A stretch of DNA of 64,000 nt from Acanthosepion esculentum (GCA_964036315.1 OZ038485.1:78484960-78548959); one strand, 5' to 3'. Shown: positions 9,911 through 21,108, counted from the first letter of the stretch. Notes: a model not told the origin generated them from the sequence alone. Translations and numbers: made by a program.

Positions 9911-10344
9911 TATGTCATCTTTCATCTGTCAATGCAGGCTTTTGTGCATCACCAGCGAAGATGAATACCTAGTGAGAGTATAAATATATATAAAAAAATA
10001 GTGTTCAGTAGCTTATCCGCTCTTATTTGGTATAGGTTACGTGGAAATTGAGAGCTAGCATTAATTTTGGTGCCCACCCTTATACAAGTCATTAATTTCA
10101 CAGTAAAAAATGTTGGAAGTAAAATATTCAGAATATAATTATATTTATATAATCAAAATACCGTGTGAGTTTCATTATATATTGATAATAACTTTTGGGG
10201 GCGAGTATCAAGTTTTATTATGAAAACAGATTGCAACATATTTATTTTTATTTATAAATAAATGCGAAAGATATCGATCACAGATTCCTATAGAAATATG
10301 AGCTTCTTGACATTCTGTAACCCTCGTCATTCTTTCATACATTA
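9911..10344. other. spacer
   Basis: No gene or named repeat recognised. Confidence 0.4.
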
Positions 10345-11500
10345 ATTTTAACTTTTTACTCTTTCGACTTTAACATTATATTCAGATCCCCCACCACCAC
10401 CAACACAGAGATAGATCTCGTTTGCTTGGATATTGTTTTCCATTCTCATGTGAATATGTTTTAATGGTGTTTCACAAGCGATCAGTTTATGAACTTGCAG
10501 AGGCAGTAAAACCACTAAGACACAAGTGGGCACTGGGTATGAAAGAATTAGAAAACAAAACATTATGAAGGAGCGAGAACAATAGAAGAGTAATCAGGAA
10601 GACAGTAGATAACGATGGACATTGCATTTAAGTTTTTGGTGATCAAATTGTCCGGAAACTATGGAGCCGGAAGTGAGTTCTACAAGCGAGAAGTACGAGA
10701 AATGAAACTGTTGGCATAGAATTCATGGCTACCTCCAGCCAATTCAGCTGTAAATTGATGAGATCTTGTCGCCAGTCTAGTACTGCGCTTAAATTCATAG
10801 TCTGGGTACCATAGAGAAGAGATCATCCGAACAATTACCATGAAAGTATTTATAGAAAAGGCACAAGGAGGCAACTTTACGGCGGGTGGGAAAGTAGTTA
10901 AAGCCGAGACGCCAGGTCAGGATCAATAATATTGCTGATTCTCCTTTGGATTTTATCAAGAATATCTAAATAAATAGCAGGAGCACCGAGCCATATGTGG
11001 CAGCAATATTCTAAGCATGATCGAATGGTAGACTTTTAGATACATAAGATAGATTCTGGAGAGATAAGTTGTCTAGCACTATAAAATGAAGCAACTTTCT
11101 TAGCAGCTGGCCTAGCAATGGATTCAGTGTAGTCTTTCCACTTCATGTCAGCCGAGATCTTAACCCAAGAGGGCGCAACGAGTCACTCTCATTTAGCTTA
11201 GCATCAGCCATGCTAATGGAAGGCAGAAAGGAGTCTTTCAGATGATTAACAGAGAACAGTTGAGTTTTAGGGACGTTAAAATTAACAAGCCATTCTTTAT
11301 CCCAGTTAACAACAGACTGTATGTTGTTTTTGACACCAGCAGAACTTATCGACCTGATCAGATTTTGTATCGAGACAGGAGTAAATGGTTGTGTCATCAA
11401 CATAGATACCAAGTTGAGAGCTGATACCATTAGGAAGGTCGTTAAAAAGTGTGACCAACGATATAGTCCTGGGGGGGGGGATACCTGCATTAGTACAGAT
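10345..11500 (-). pseudogene. LINE reverse transcriptase, jockey-like group, 3' half
   Basis: On the minus strand a decayed non-LTR reverse transcriptase runs from a YVDD motif (complement of 11393-11404) through 'WLVNFNVPKTQLFS' and 'LPSISMADAKLNESDSLRPL' (frame 11143-11490). It continues to a C-terminal 'FKRSTRLATRSHQFTAEL' (10680-10874) and a 3' untranslated part to about 10350. The YVDD and the rest lie in different frames, and stops fall between 10880 and 11140. The same family is seen at 33.9 and 42.8 kb, and as 3' ends at 30.3, 36.4 and 45.1 kb. The clade assignment is from recollection only. Confidence 0.8.
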
Positions 11501-11854
11501 GGATCTAGAAGAGTGGCCGTTCAGGATTATTTTTTTTATATTTCGATCCCATCAGCTTTGAAAGGGTCTATAATTTTATTTGCTACAATATTTGCCCAAA
11601 ATCTTACTCTACCTCTATTTTGCTATTGTTTGCGTCGGATTAGTTGAATATTTCCATGAACGACCCAAAATCCAGCCTAGCCATAATGTCCATCCAATGT
11701 AGCTCTATATTCAATATAGTTGACCCATTTAAAAATACTCATTCAACCGGGCGCCACTGAACTATTTAAATATATCTAGTAACGAACATTTTTATATTTT
11801 TAATATAATGACGAAATTACAAACCGAGGATACTAAAAATCAAGTACAGAAATT

Positions 11855-12405
11855 TAAATCTCTGGGAAGTGTTCTAACAGAGGACAGAATCTGCGACACT
11901 GAGATCCTAAGATGGCCAAAGATGCATTCCAAAATCTAAGAGACAGAAAAATTCTGTTAGAAACAAATAAATAAGTACTGAATGATTACGTGATATCTAT
12001 CTTCCTGTATGGCAGTGCATGCTGAACAATCTCCTCAAAGATGAAGAGACTCAGAAAAATGCTGAGGATAACATGGACCGAACATGTGAGCAACGACAAG
12101 ATTTTGGTGAGAATGGAAGCAAAAAGGAAACTTATAGTTAACATCAGGAAGAGTCATTTGACATTTCTGGGGCACGTATTGAGGAAGGGGGCTTGGAATA
12201 CCTGATACTCATAGAACAGATTGAGGGAAAGAGGAACAGAGGAAAGCAGCGCGAAACATACTTGATGGGCTTGAGTAAATCGATGGTAGAACAGCGATTG
12301 GGAGAAATAGCAAAAAGAAAAAAAAACTTATTAAGAGATACAAGGGACAGGAAAATGTTGAGGGCCATGATCGCCTACGTCTCATTTCCCCCCATATATT
12401 GCAAT
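11855..12405 (+). pseudogene. LINE group-1 C-terminal relic
   Basis: Successive frames read 'KSLGSVLTEDRIC', 'MAKDAFQNLRDRKILLET', 'MKRLRKMLRITWTEHVSND' and 'EGKRNRGKQRETYLMGLSK'. They end with 'RDRKMLRAMIAYV', which is the region after the reverse-transcriptase domain of a LINE present in at least twelve fragments here (17.0, 23.6, 28.1, 40.0, 45.4 and 61.3 kb among them). Frameshifts separate the blocks; the 71-codon frame 12193-12408 covers the last part. The role in the live element is unknown to me beyond the thumb/connector region. Confidence 0.85.
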
Positions 12406-12894
12406 TAAAGTTCATCGTTTCTTGATTTTAAATGAAAACATGGAATTTTTCCAACATATTTCAGTGAAAATTTCGTTTTCCAAAATTATAGTTCATAAAT
12501 AGATATATGAAAAAGGGGAACATGGTGGAATAATTTCGATGCGATCAAAACTATTATTTTGTGTTGGATCTGGAATTCTGAAATTATTTGCAGGCGTCAT
12601 TTGAAAATATTATTTGTAACTAGAAATATTTATAGAACTCTCTCGAAACTTCACCCAGGTCTTCCTTTTTCTTTTGAACAACGTGTAAATTTGCTGGCAT
12701 TTTAATAATAAAAATAGTTTAATATCTTTTTATATCATAAGCAAAAGTGAAGGTTATCATTAGTTTCTTCAAGAAGCTTCAATCTCCTTTGGCGTGAAGA
12801 TGGATTTCGTATCATTGTGTCTCTTTTTGCTGAATCACCGATGCAACAATGTCCCTGAATGACTTAATCTATTAATAAGGGGTACTTGATACAA

Positions 12895-13510
12895 CAGAAG
12901 TGTGGTTCTACATACAAATGCTAAGAATATCATGGAGTGGGCATGTAAGCAAAGAGGACGTTTGAAAGAAAAGGGTAACTAAGAATTTTTTTTCATTTCT
13001 ATATCGTATCCATTCAGAAGAAGGGCGATCATGGCTCACCGCAAATTCTGATCCTTTAATAATAATTAGTGTAACGAAGTAATTAAAAAATAAGTAATAT
13101 TTGTTTCCTTATTATCTCTCGTAGTCCCTGTTCTGCTGTTTATATAAGCCCATTTCGTAGGTCATTCGTTTTTTCCTCTGCCCTTCTTGACTTCAATATG
13201 CCCAGTAACTATCAAGTTCTCTTTCTTCATTATGTGTTCCAGAAATTTCAGCTGTCTCTTTCTCATCCTAGCTACAACTGTCATTTTTCTTTCATTTTTC
13301 CTTAAAACTTCTTAAAACAGGTTCCGTCCATGGTATTCTCAGCGACGTTAGAACAACATTTCTGTTATTTCAAGTCTTACTTCATCAGTGAGGAAATTGT
13401 CCAGTATTTATTGCCTTACAGGAGGATTGTTATTACCTAACTGATCAGCTTTCCCTTATTTGTTTCCAACGAAAATATTCCTGTCTCTTAATATTTTATT
13501 CAGCTTTTGG
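12895..13510 (-). pseudogene. LINE group-1 relic, with a sense/antisense flip at its 3' side
   Basis: From 13510 down to about 12985 the minus strand encodes 'KLNKILRDRNIFVGNK' and decayed forms of the downstream C-terminal blocks. At 12895-12960 the plus strand instead reads 'FYIQMLRISWSGHVSKED', so the element flips orientation. The same flip is seen at 46.88-47.08 kb. The upstream part of this LINE resumes at 13927-13980 beyond an inserted SINE-like element. Confidence 0.7.
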
Positions 13511-13926
13511 TTTGGTCTGGTTTGTTTTGTTTTGTTTTGTTTTACGGCATATCAACCTCAAGGGTTATTTAATGCCGACAACATTTTTATTGCTGGTAAT
13601 ATTTTTTCCAAAAAATATTGCTGGCAATATTTTTTCCTTAAAAATGTATTGCTGGTAATAATTTTTCCTTAAAAAATATATTGCTGGTATTAAAACCTAT
13701 TTTTACACTTTCATAGTGTTTTGACCCCAGTTTGAGGGTTAACTATTTGCCCATAGCTGGGACCCTAACAGGTGCTACCACCCCGGGTCAGGGTGCACCT
13801 GGGAACACCAGCAATTAAGAGGTGGTTCCACGCTCCTCAAAACCTCCTGATTAGAGGCCGTGCTGTTGGATGTAGTTTATCATCTTACCAAGGACATGGA
13901 TGTAATTTATCGTCATACCAAGACGG
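13511..13926 (-). repeat. SINE-like insertion with 13-bp target duplication
   Basis: The 416-bp insertion is bounded by direct copies of 'attcagcttttgg' at 13498-13510 and 13927-13939 and lies inside a LINE relic of the same orientation. Minus-strand order: unrecognised head, 'ggtagcacctgttagggt', 'cccagctatgggcaaat', a four-copy about 36-bp minisatellite (13584-13695), the tail 'aataacccttgaggttgata', then (AAAAC)n. A second copy is at 60.80-61.17 kb. The tail is shared with the family-1 SINE. Confidence 0.8.
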
Positions 13927-14154
13927 ATTCAGCTTTTGGAAAACTTCTGTGTCAAATTTTCTGTCATCTGTTATAAATTGATGTACTTGTTTGATATTGG
14001 CGTCTCCAATTCGTAGCTCACTAACTATAATGCATATACTCCATTTTCTTCATGGTTAGCACTTTCATCCCGTTTTCCTCATTTACCTAGTCTATGAGAC
14101 ACTATTAATTATAATTATGTGTCGACAGTTGAAATATGGGACACATATAAGGAA

Positions 14155-14365
14155 AGAGTGTCTGGTAAATTTAATACTGACAGGGCGTATTGAAAGCAGG
14201 AGCGGCAGAGAAAGGTTGCTAGTTACCAACCTGCCGTGTTTTTATGAATGGATGGCAGAACATGGAATATGAATGAAGATAACGAGTAAGACGTTGCTTA
14301 GCGATACAAGAGAGAGGAATTTATGGAGAGCCATTATTGTCCATGACCAGGAGAGAGATGATGAT
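14155..14365 (+). pseudogene. LINE group-1 C-terminal fragment
   Basis: Reads 'NLILTGRIESRSGRE' near 14168, then 'WMAEHGI'-like and 'RERNLWRAIIVHDQER' near 14310-14345, the last C-terminal block of the group-1 LINE. Stops interrupt it. No flanking duplication was found. Confidence 0.65.
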
Positions 14366-15294
14366 CAGCATCTAATGTTGTAAACTTCTCGGCGTTTCTA
14401 TTTTCTCACAAGCCATATTCGTTTCCCAAAAAAGGAGATTTTTATAGGAGTTTGAAATTGCAGGATCTTCAGCATCAGGTGAAAGAGAAGTTTGTCTTGT
14501 CGGTTAGAAATGTTGATGCAGAGAAAACGTAACAAGCGACTTGGTCAATTACTGGAATCTTGTAAGGAAGTTTCATTATCTCATTGTTCAGAAAGAAAAT
14601 ACAAAACATCTTTTTATTAATAAAAACGGACTGGGTTGATTAATGATACATTTGTGCTCAAATCCATTTTCGTTGCTGGAATTTTTAATCTTATTTATTT
14701 CTCAAGGTCAGTGTTCTTGAAGACATTCTATTTTGAAACGAGGAATGGATAAGAGAATAAAGTATAGCCTTTGTTAGGGATGGCGACAGAATACACGACT
14801 ATCTCTAAATATTATACTGTTTAATGTTTTCCATAAATTCAAACTAATATTTTCTGATGAAAAACCAAGTATGAAATTGTTGAGTCTTGACTCATTGTTG
14901 AATCTCGACTAATGCATGGAATAATAATGCAACACGAAATGTACTTAGAACAAGAATGTATTATAACAAGAAAATGTACACAATATTTACATATAGTATT
15001 TCTGTATATTTCTGGGAAGACGTTCCTGGAGAATGTGTTGACTAAGTCGCAGTCGGGCAGAGTCTCTAGCTGGATCTCTGTATTCGCTCCTCTGTCTTCC
15101 GGTACCAACCATTATTTATATAGTCGGTAGTCACCTATGCAGATTAGGTGGATCCTACCACAACAGAAATTTAAGTCCGAATATTTTTTTGTGAGTAATT
15201 CTCATTATTATATACATTGCTATTCGGACCAATGTACTCATCTTGTTTGTTATACTTATAACATTTCGGCCATTTTAACTTTCGGCCCTTTTCA
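14366..15294. other. spacer
   Basis: Overlapping opposite-strand frames of 89 and 72 codons at 14839-15130 cover a segment with internal direct echoes ('tgagtcttgactcattgttg', 'aatctcgacta'). I recognise no protein family and treat them as chance. Confidence 0.4.
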
Positions 15295-15304
15295 GGTGAC
15301 TGTT

Positions 15305-15660
15305 GGCTTACTGCCACATCAGGTTGAAACACCGGTTCCCATACGACCACCGGTCGTATCTAGATGGGAGACTGTTTGGGAATAACAGATGATGTAAACT
15401 TGGATGTTTGGGTGGTGTAATGGATAATAGCTCGGAATTTTTAATCTGAGAGCTGAGTTCCAGTTCCTGTTCGGTTTATATTCACTTACGCATAAATACC
15501 CCTGGGAAAGGTATTAATCCACATCTTCTCCCCACCAACTATTGCTTAATTAGTAAGACTTGTATCCCCCGCAAATATCTTGCAATCTAAAAATATTTTC
15601 TGGCTTTAAATAACCTGCTAAGAGTTGATAGGCCGTAGAAAACGAATCAATTAATCAATC
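15305..15660 (+). repeat. 5S/tRNA chimeric SINE with 10-bp target duplication
   Basis: Direct copies of 'ggtgactgtt' at 15295-15304 and 15661-15670 delimit the element. Order inside: 5S-like 'ggttgaaacaccggttccca' with about 30 bp of the central 5S part deleted, 'tctagatgggagactgtttg', tRNA-like 'ggtgtaatggataatagctc', body, tail 'taacctgctaagagttgata' and 'aatcaattaatcaatc'. The duplication proves that the 5S head and the LINE-like tail belong to one transposed unit. Confidence 0.9.
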
Positions 15661-15670
15661 GGTGACTGTT

Positions 15671-16949
15671 GTACACAGTAATTTTCTCGGAGGTTTAAAC
15701 AAAACACTTTATTAAATCCACGGGATAGAGTGTTCTCATTCTGTTAGGGGGATATTTCAGTTAATATTCACAAGTCCTATTCACCTGTTCGTCGCTTATC
15801 CTTTCAGAATACTGATAGAAAGTCACCTCTGAGTACGGAGTCTAAATTATAGATGTTTTATTAGATTAAAGCGTTTGATTAAAACATATCTCATTTCTTG
15901 GCTGTCGTGAGTTAAATGCCTAGGTCTGTGAGTACTAGAAAAACTCATATTCTTTCGGCCTTGCCCCTATCTAAGATTCACTTCGTAAATCACTATCTGT
16001 CGGAGACATTCAACAGTTCCATTCTTTAAGAAATATCACAGCTCAGTGACATTGTAACTAAGTCAGGCCTCGTCTGTGATGCGAACTTTAATTTACTGAT
16101 CCATTTTCGATTTTCTGTTATCTCAGAAGGGGACAGTTTATCCTCATTGCATCTCTTGTCAAAAGTAATTTGAGTAACAGACTTCACGTGTTTATTTGGT
16201 TCGATTGGTACGCTCTTTGTTCTTTGAATTATGTTTCAGCCTACGTACTTAAGGTTGGGGATTCTTCAGTTCTTCATCTTTTCTTATGTCATGTATAACA
16301 TTCTTTTGACCATGCCTAACAGAAATCGTCAATATGTTTCAAGATCATTCCATGCAACTGTGTAGAATCACCAGAGCGCCAGGTAAATATGACTTCATCA
16401 TGGGCGGATATTGTTGATCAGTGTTCTTTTCTTACTGTCAAATACCACGATATTAGCGCGTCTTATGCATTTCTTAAATCCTCAAAGCTGTTCATGTTGA
16501 ACCTTAGCCTCCGATGGAGGCGTTAGGTACACATTTATATTAAAATGTTCGTTTTCTATCCATTAGAAGACATAATAGTTAAAACCATGCATATTCATTT
16601 TTTTTTGGAATCGTAGAGTTTCAGTGGAAGGAACGGACAAGTGATGCAAAGCTGAGTGAGACTAGTAAATAGTAAATTATATGAAATATTCCCTAAACAA
16701 TTTTTCTTATAATTTTATTTATTATAATTATTTTCTTATAATTATTTCAACATTATGGATCCAGCACAGTAATATTTAAAATTATTTCTTTCAGCGAATC
16801 CCGGGTCAAGAGAATTTTGATCGGAGAGCAAAATTCTTGAGATGCACTTCAAATTAGGCAATTGTTTATTTCATTGCTTCTGTTTATCGAAACATTCACG
16901 TTCTTAAATTCTATAATTTTCAGTTTCTCTTCCATACGTAGATTGAATG
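15671..16949. other. spacer
   Basis: About 1.3 kb without recognised gene or repeat, except 'ggccttgcccctatctaaga' at 15958, an echo of the repeat-D end motif (43.70 and 44.39 kb). Confidence 0.4.
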
Positions 16950-17555
16950 TTTGCATTTGTTTCAGTTTATCTTTTAAAATTATATACCGTCTTCATTATA
17001 CCAAAGGCATTTGATAAATTGCGCCACAAAACCCTTTTGGAACTGTTCAGCAACCTGGACATATTTTGGAAGGACAGGAGCTTGTACTCGCAGAAAACGC
17101 CTGCATATGGATAGAAAATAAGTTTAGTAGATATACAAAAATAGAAAGAAGTGTAAGACAAGGATGTCTCTTTTCACCGGACTTATTCAACCTAAACATT
17201 GCGGCAATTCCGAGAGAATTAGATGTCATGACAGGAATCGGTATTGGCGGCCACAATTTTAACAATATAAGATATGCAGATGACAGTGCAGATAGCAGAC
17301 ACGGAAAGGAAACTACAAGAACTCCTACGGAATGTAATGAAGGAACGCGAGAAGAAAGGACTAAACATAAACTGCAAGAAGACAGAATGCATGGCTATTA
17401 GCAAAAGGATGAGTCAAAAATGCATATTACATATTGGAGGTACCAAAATCAAATGAGCACAAAACTTTAAATATCTGGGAAATGTTCTAACGGAGGACGG
17501 AAAATGCGACACTGAAATCCGAAAACATATTGGGATATACTTTTAAACATATATT
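16950..17555 (+). pseudogene. LINE group-1 reverse transcriptase domain relic
   Basis: This is the only group-1 copy that keeps the catalytic part. 'VRQGCLFSPDLFNLNI' and 'NNIRYADD' (YADD at 17273-17284) lie in frame 17066-17401. A frameshift just after YADD moves the continuation 'QELLRNVMKEREKKGLNINC' to frame 17274-17456. 'KYLGNVLTEDGKC' follows near 17470, and the copy breaks off at about 17540. The YADD pair of aspartates is intact, but the frameshift and missing ends make it non-functional. Confidence 0.85.
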
Positions 17556-17684
17556 GCTAAAAGCAATCGACATTAAGGGTCTATTAAATTTTGATGTTTT
17601 TCCTAATGTATGAGTATTTCTTTCGCAAATGTCATCGTGTGTTGACAAATTGGCTGAAATTCATGTTGGGTTGAAAATTATAAT

Positions 17685-17870
17685 ATAATCAAGATATTGA
17701 CTTTCCATACTACCTCAAAAAATGTTAGGAAGGAAATGTCAATCAGTAACAGAACGAACGATGACAGTGGACTTGAGAAGCTTATTTTCTTGAAGAACTG
17801 CTTCAAGAGAAATATTTTGTAAGTTTCAACTGTCAGTAACACTAATTAATCGGTCAAATCATTGCTTAAT
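17685..17870 (+). repeat. second copy of the 8.4-kb interspersed repeat
   Basis: Matches the outer parts of 8391-8750 without the nested foldback. Useful as an empty-site comparison. Confidence 0.6.
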
Positions 17871-18029
17871 GTATTTTATATGGAAATAGTTAATTACATC
17901 ATTACTATTATCAAAGGCTTCTGACAGTACATTATTATTTAAATTTTTACATATCTCCCCAAACTGTATTAAAAAATTAGCTTTACAATAAAAGTTGATG
18001 GATAAATTCTCTGATATCAGATTGTATAA

Positions 18030-18077
<48 letters not shown>

Positions 18078-18270
18078 AAAGAATAAATAAGAAACGTTGA
18101 TAAATCTAACATATTTCACTTTTATTACAGGTTTTTGTTTTTTCTTTTTATACATTTCATTCTTTGATCGAGTCTTACTTGTTAACAAAATATACATACA
18201 TATATACATACATGCTGATCTTGTTTAACAAAACATACATACATATATACATACATACAAATATATATAT
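18030..18270. repeat. (AT)n and tandem 'acatacatatatacataca' block
   Basis: (AT)n at 18034-18074. At 18180-18260 two tandem copies of a unit 'tgttaacaaaatatacatac' plus 'atatatacatacat' follow, spaced about 43 bp. The frames here are low-complexity. Confidence 0.75.
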
Positions 18271-18415
18271 GTAGAGAGGATAAATGAGTTGGCCAAATAT
18301 AAGAAGGCGTGTGCCTACGCAGTCAAGCAAATAAATAATCGTTAAATTTATGCATGAGGTGTAAACGTAATAGTGCTCAATACGGTTATACAGAGCTACC
18401 ATATATATTAATTAG

Positions 18416-18978
18416 TACATATACGCGTACCTACGTTTCTGGCGTGCGACTATAGTTTCGCTGGGTGGTGTTCCTAGTTCGTCAGGCACGGGATTTATGT
18501 TGCCGGAAGTAAACAAATGGCTCATGTGAGTTTTGCTGCTACGAAGTGTATAAGAAATAAAGTTGCACAGGAGGGTGCTAAGTGTGATGCTGGTGGTTTA
18601 TATTTTTAGAAAAAAATAGCGGAATATGAGGTTGGGGGGGGGGTGTAAAAAAGAGTGAAAGAAATATTTAATTACTAGTTTAAAATGTGAAATTAAAGAC
18701 GTTGTGTTCCCGTTGTCAGTAAACCGTTACGGGTTAAAGGGAGGTAAACAAATGACTGGAAATTAAATTTAATAGGAAAAACTTGTGGGAATGGAGCTGA
18801 CCGTGGTTAGGGGAGCCTAAATAATTGGCTCATAGGAGTATCACTGCTACGTAGGGTAAAAAATAAGGTTGCACGGGGTGGGGGATGTTAGATGTGATAC
18901 TGGTGATTTATATTTCTCTGAGAAAATTAGCGGAATATGAGGAGTAAGAAAATATGAAAACGTAGGTACGAGTATATG

Positions 18979-18980
<2 letters not shown>
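18416..18980. mobile_element. non-autonomous element with 23-bp terminal inverted repeats
   Basis: The ends 18416-18438 ('tacatatacgcgtacctacg' onward) and 18958-18980 are inverted copies differing at one base. Inside, a segment of about 117 bp occurs twice in direct orientation (18515-18630 and 18829-18945), sharing 'tggctcat', 'ctgctacg', 'gttgcac' and 'ttagcggaatatgagg'-type blocks. No open frame of note. An (AT)n tract begins directly at the right end. Superfamily not recognised. Confidence 0.7.

Positions 18981-19031
<51 letters not shown>
18981..19031. repeat. (AT)n microsatellite
   Basis: Pure AT run linking the inverted-repeat element to the following hairpin. Confidence 0.95.
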
Positions 19032-19035
<4 letters not shown>

Positions 19036-19210
19036 AAGACATTTTTATGTTTAACATTCTTTTTATAGATACACGTATTTAAGTAAATGATCTGTTTATA
19101 ATAAACTGTATTAAATAACAGAGCATTTACTTAAATACTTGTATCTATAAAAAGAATGTTAAACATAAAAATGTCTTTAAATAATTGTCGGACTTGGTCC
19201 ATTTCATAAT
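19032..19210. repeat. near-perfect hairpin of the family-3 SINE 3' end
   Basis: Arms 19032-19100 and 19117-19181 are inverted copies of the same sequence that forms the arms at 5.6-6.1 kb ('catttacttaaatacttgta', 'gacttggtccatttcataat'), here with almost no spacer. The unit is closed by (AT)n on the left and (AT)n plus (GA)n on the right. Confidence 0.85.
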
Positions 19211-19221
19211 ATATATATATA

Positions 19222-19281
<60 letters not shown>
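19211..19281. repeat. (AT)n then (GA)n microsatellite
   Basis: (GA)n of about 57 bp (19225-19281) produces the Arg-Glu run at the start of the 129-codon frame to 19612. That frame is judged spurious. Confidence 0.9.
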
Positions 19282-19283
<2 letters not shown>

Positions 19284-19685
19284 TGCATTTAGGCAACAAG
19301 AATTCTTTTAAACAAGCTTTGTTCCGACACGGTCTATATTTCCAACTTTTTATTAGGTTTTTCAAACATTCGACGATGTTGTTTTACATCAGAATTAGAA
19401 TTAGTCAACTTCCCAAAGTTAATTTTTTTTTTATCCTGGTATTTTCGTCTGACACTACAGTCGTTATCAAGAATTGCGTATTTCGTCTGTTTATGAAAAT
19501 TTGTACTTTTGTTTACATTATTTCTATTTTTGTAACTTTGAATTTTGACTTTCAGTTGATTTGGGGCCAGTGTCTCCTTTTTCTTTCTTTCTCTCTCAAT
19601 TGTGAAGTGTGACTAAATAGAAAATTTGATAAATTTTATTTCAGATTCTGAAAGAGTTATTTAAACTTATTGTGGGCAATTGTTT

Positions 19686-19965
19686 ACACACGGTGGAGTA
19701 ATGGATAGCGGCTCGGATTGAATAGGTCGGAGAGCCGAGTTTGAATTTCGTTCGAATCCATTATATTCACTTACGTGTTAATACACTTGCGAAAAGTATG
19801 AATCCTCTTTTTCTCTTCCCAGCTATGGGTAAGTAGCGAGATAGACCGGATGAGAACTGGTCTACCGCAGAAAGAGATGGGAAAAATCTGCCTCGAAATC
19901 TGTATCGAAAGATACATGATCGCCTAAGCGTGTGTCACGTATGGCACATTACTGACTGAATTCCG
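19686..19965 (+). repeat. tRNA-SINE, family 1 long variant
   Basis: Head 'ggtggagtaatggatagcgg' (box A-like) and 'gttcgaatcc' (box B); body 'cccagctatgggtaagtagc', 'gagatagaccgg' and 'ggtctaccgcagaaag'. The 3' part 'cgaaagatacatgatcgcct' with 'gcgtgtgtcacgtatggca' also occurs in the minus-strand copies at 39.2 and 41.6 kb. No 5S head. Confidence 0.85.
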
Positions 19966-20021
19966 ACATTTCCTTGTTTGCTGGAACCAATTTCAAGTAA
20001 TTTAATGGTGAAGTTGGAAAA

Positions 20022-20023
20022 AG

Positions 20024-20070
<47 letters not shown>
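20022..20070. repeat. (AT)n microsatellite
   Basis: Pure AT run of about 48 bp. Confidence 0.95.
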
Positions 20071-20072
<2 letters not shown>

Positions 20073-20315
20073 CTGTTAGTAGAAATATTCATTTGGTTTC
20101 GTGAACAAAGATTTGGGAGGCTTTTCTATATTTGTTGCATGCTCTGAGACGTTTCTGTGGGTTAACTATGAGAGTCGGTGTTTTCTACACCACTATCGAC
20201 TGCTGATTTAGTAGATTTTCTGCGGCTTGATTCGGCGAGAGATGTTGCCTGATAAGTATTATGTAACTATGTCGCCCTCTCAAATACCACTGTTTTTCTG
20301 ACAGATGGTTGAGTC

Positions 20316-20628
20316 CTAAGAATATGAGTGTCCTTTCAAAGAGTTCTTTGATATCTCTAGTGAGGCTACTTTTGTTGGCTCGAAACGAATTCTCGAGATA
20401 GCTCTTTTGGAATAATATCGGAATCCATTCTCGTCACGTATCCAGTTCAACGACTTTTGTAGTTTCGCTTCAACACTTGCGGATTTGGATGGAATAAGAG
20501 CCTGAGTGCTAGAAATCGCCTCAATACATTTTTTGAATGATGTGAATGCATGGTGACAGATTCGGTGGGCATAGGTGGCACCACAATACAACGCAGCATT
20601 CGTCAGCACATGCAAGAATGAGTTATAC

Positions 20629-20642
<14 letters not shown>
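20316..20642 (-). pseudogene. unrecognised open frame, possibly retroelement ORF
   Basis: A 108-codon frame on the minus strand. Beyond its first residues, which come from a (CATA)n tract, it has normal amino-acid composition, for example 'FKKCIEAISSTQALIPSKSA' and 'RYYSKRAISRIRFEPTK'. It is basic, without membrane segments or cysteine motifs. Upstream it is cut by an AT microsatellite. It is the most protein-like unassigned frame in the window. I do not recognise a family. Confidence 0.3.
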
Positions 20643-20725
<83 letters not shown>

Positions 20726-20830
20726 TGAAGAAATATAGTCTTAAAGTGTGCTATATTTATGGGATAAAGTGCTCAATATCAGAGATAGAGCGTGTGTAAA
20801 TATAAATATATATGTATGTGTGTATGTATG

Positions 20831-20896
<66 letters not shown>

Positions 20897-20902
20897 TATG
20901 TA
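20620..20902. repeat. two (AT)n/(CATA)n microsatellite blocks
   Basis: 20620-20720 and 20810-20902, separated by about 90 bp of ordinary sequence. The Tyr-Ile frames on both strands are artefacts of these. Confidence 0.95.
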
Positions 20903-21030
20903 TATATATATTAGATTGATGATCCGAAGTTCTTTAGTATTTTTGTTTTTATTTAAAAAAAAAACAGTGCTCGATACAGAAGTAGAGCTTAAAATTATAA
21001 TATTATTTTTTTAAATATTTTTTTAAAATA

Positions 21031-21037
<7 letters not shown>

Positions 21038-21106
<69 letters not shown>
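21038..21106. repeat. (AT)n microsatellite
   Basis: About 69 bp of pure AT abutting the LINE fragment that follows. Confidence 0.95.

Positions 21107-21108
<2 letters not shown>

Noticed and set aside
19223..19612. 129-codon frame starting with an Arg-Glu run
   Set aside because: The start is (GA)n; the rest is Phe/Ile-rich AT-driven sequence without a family.
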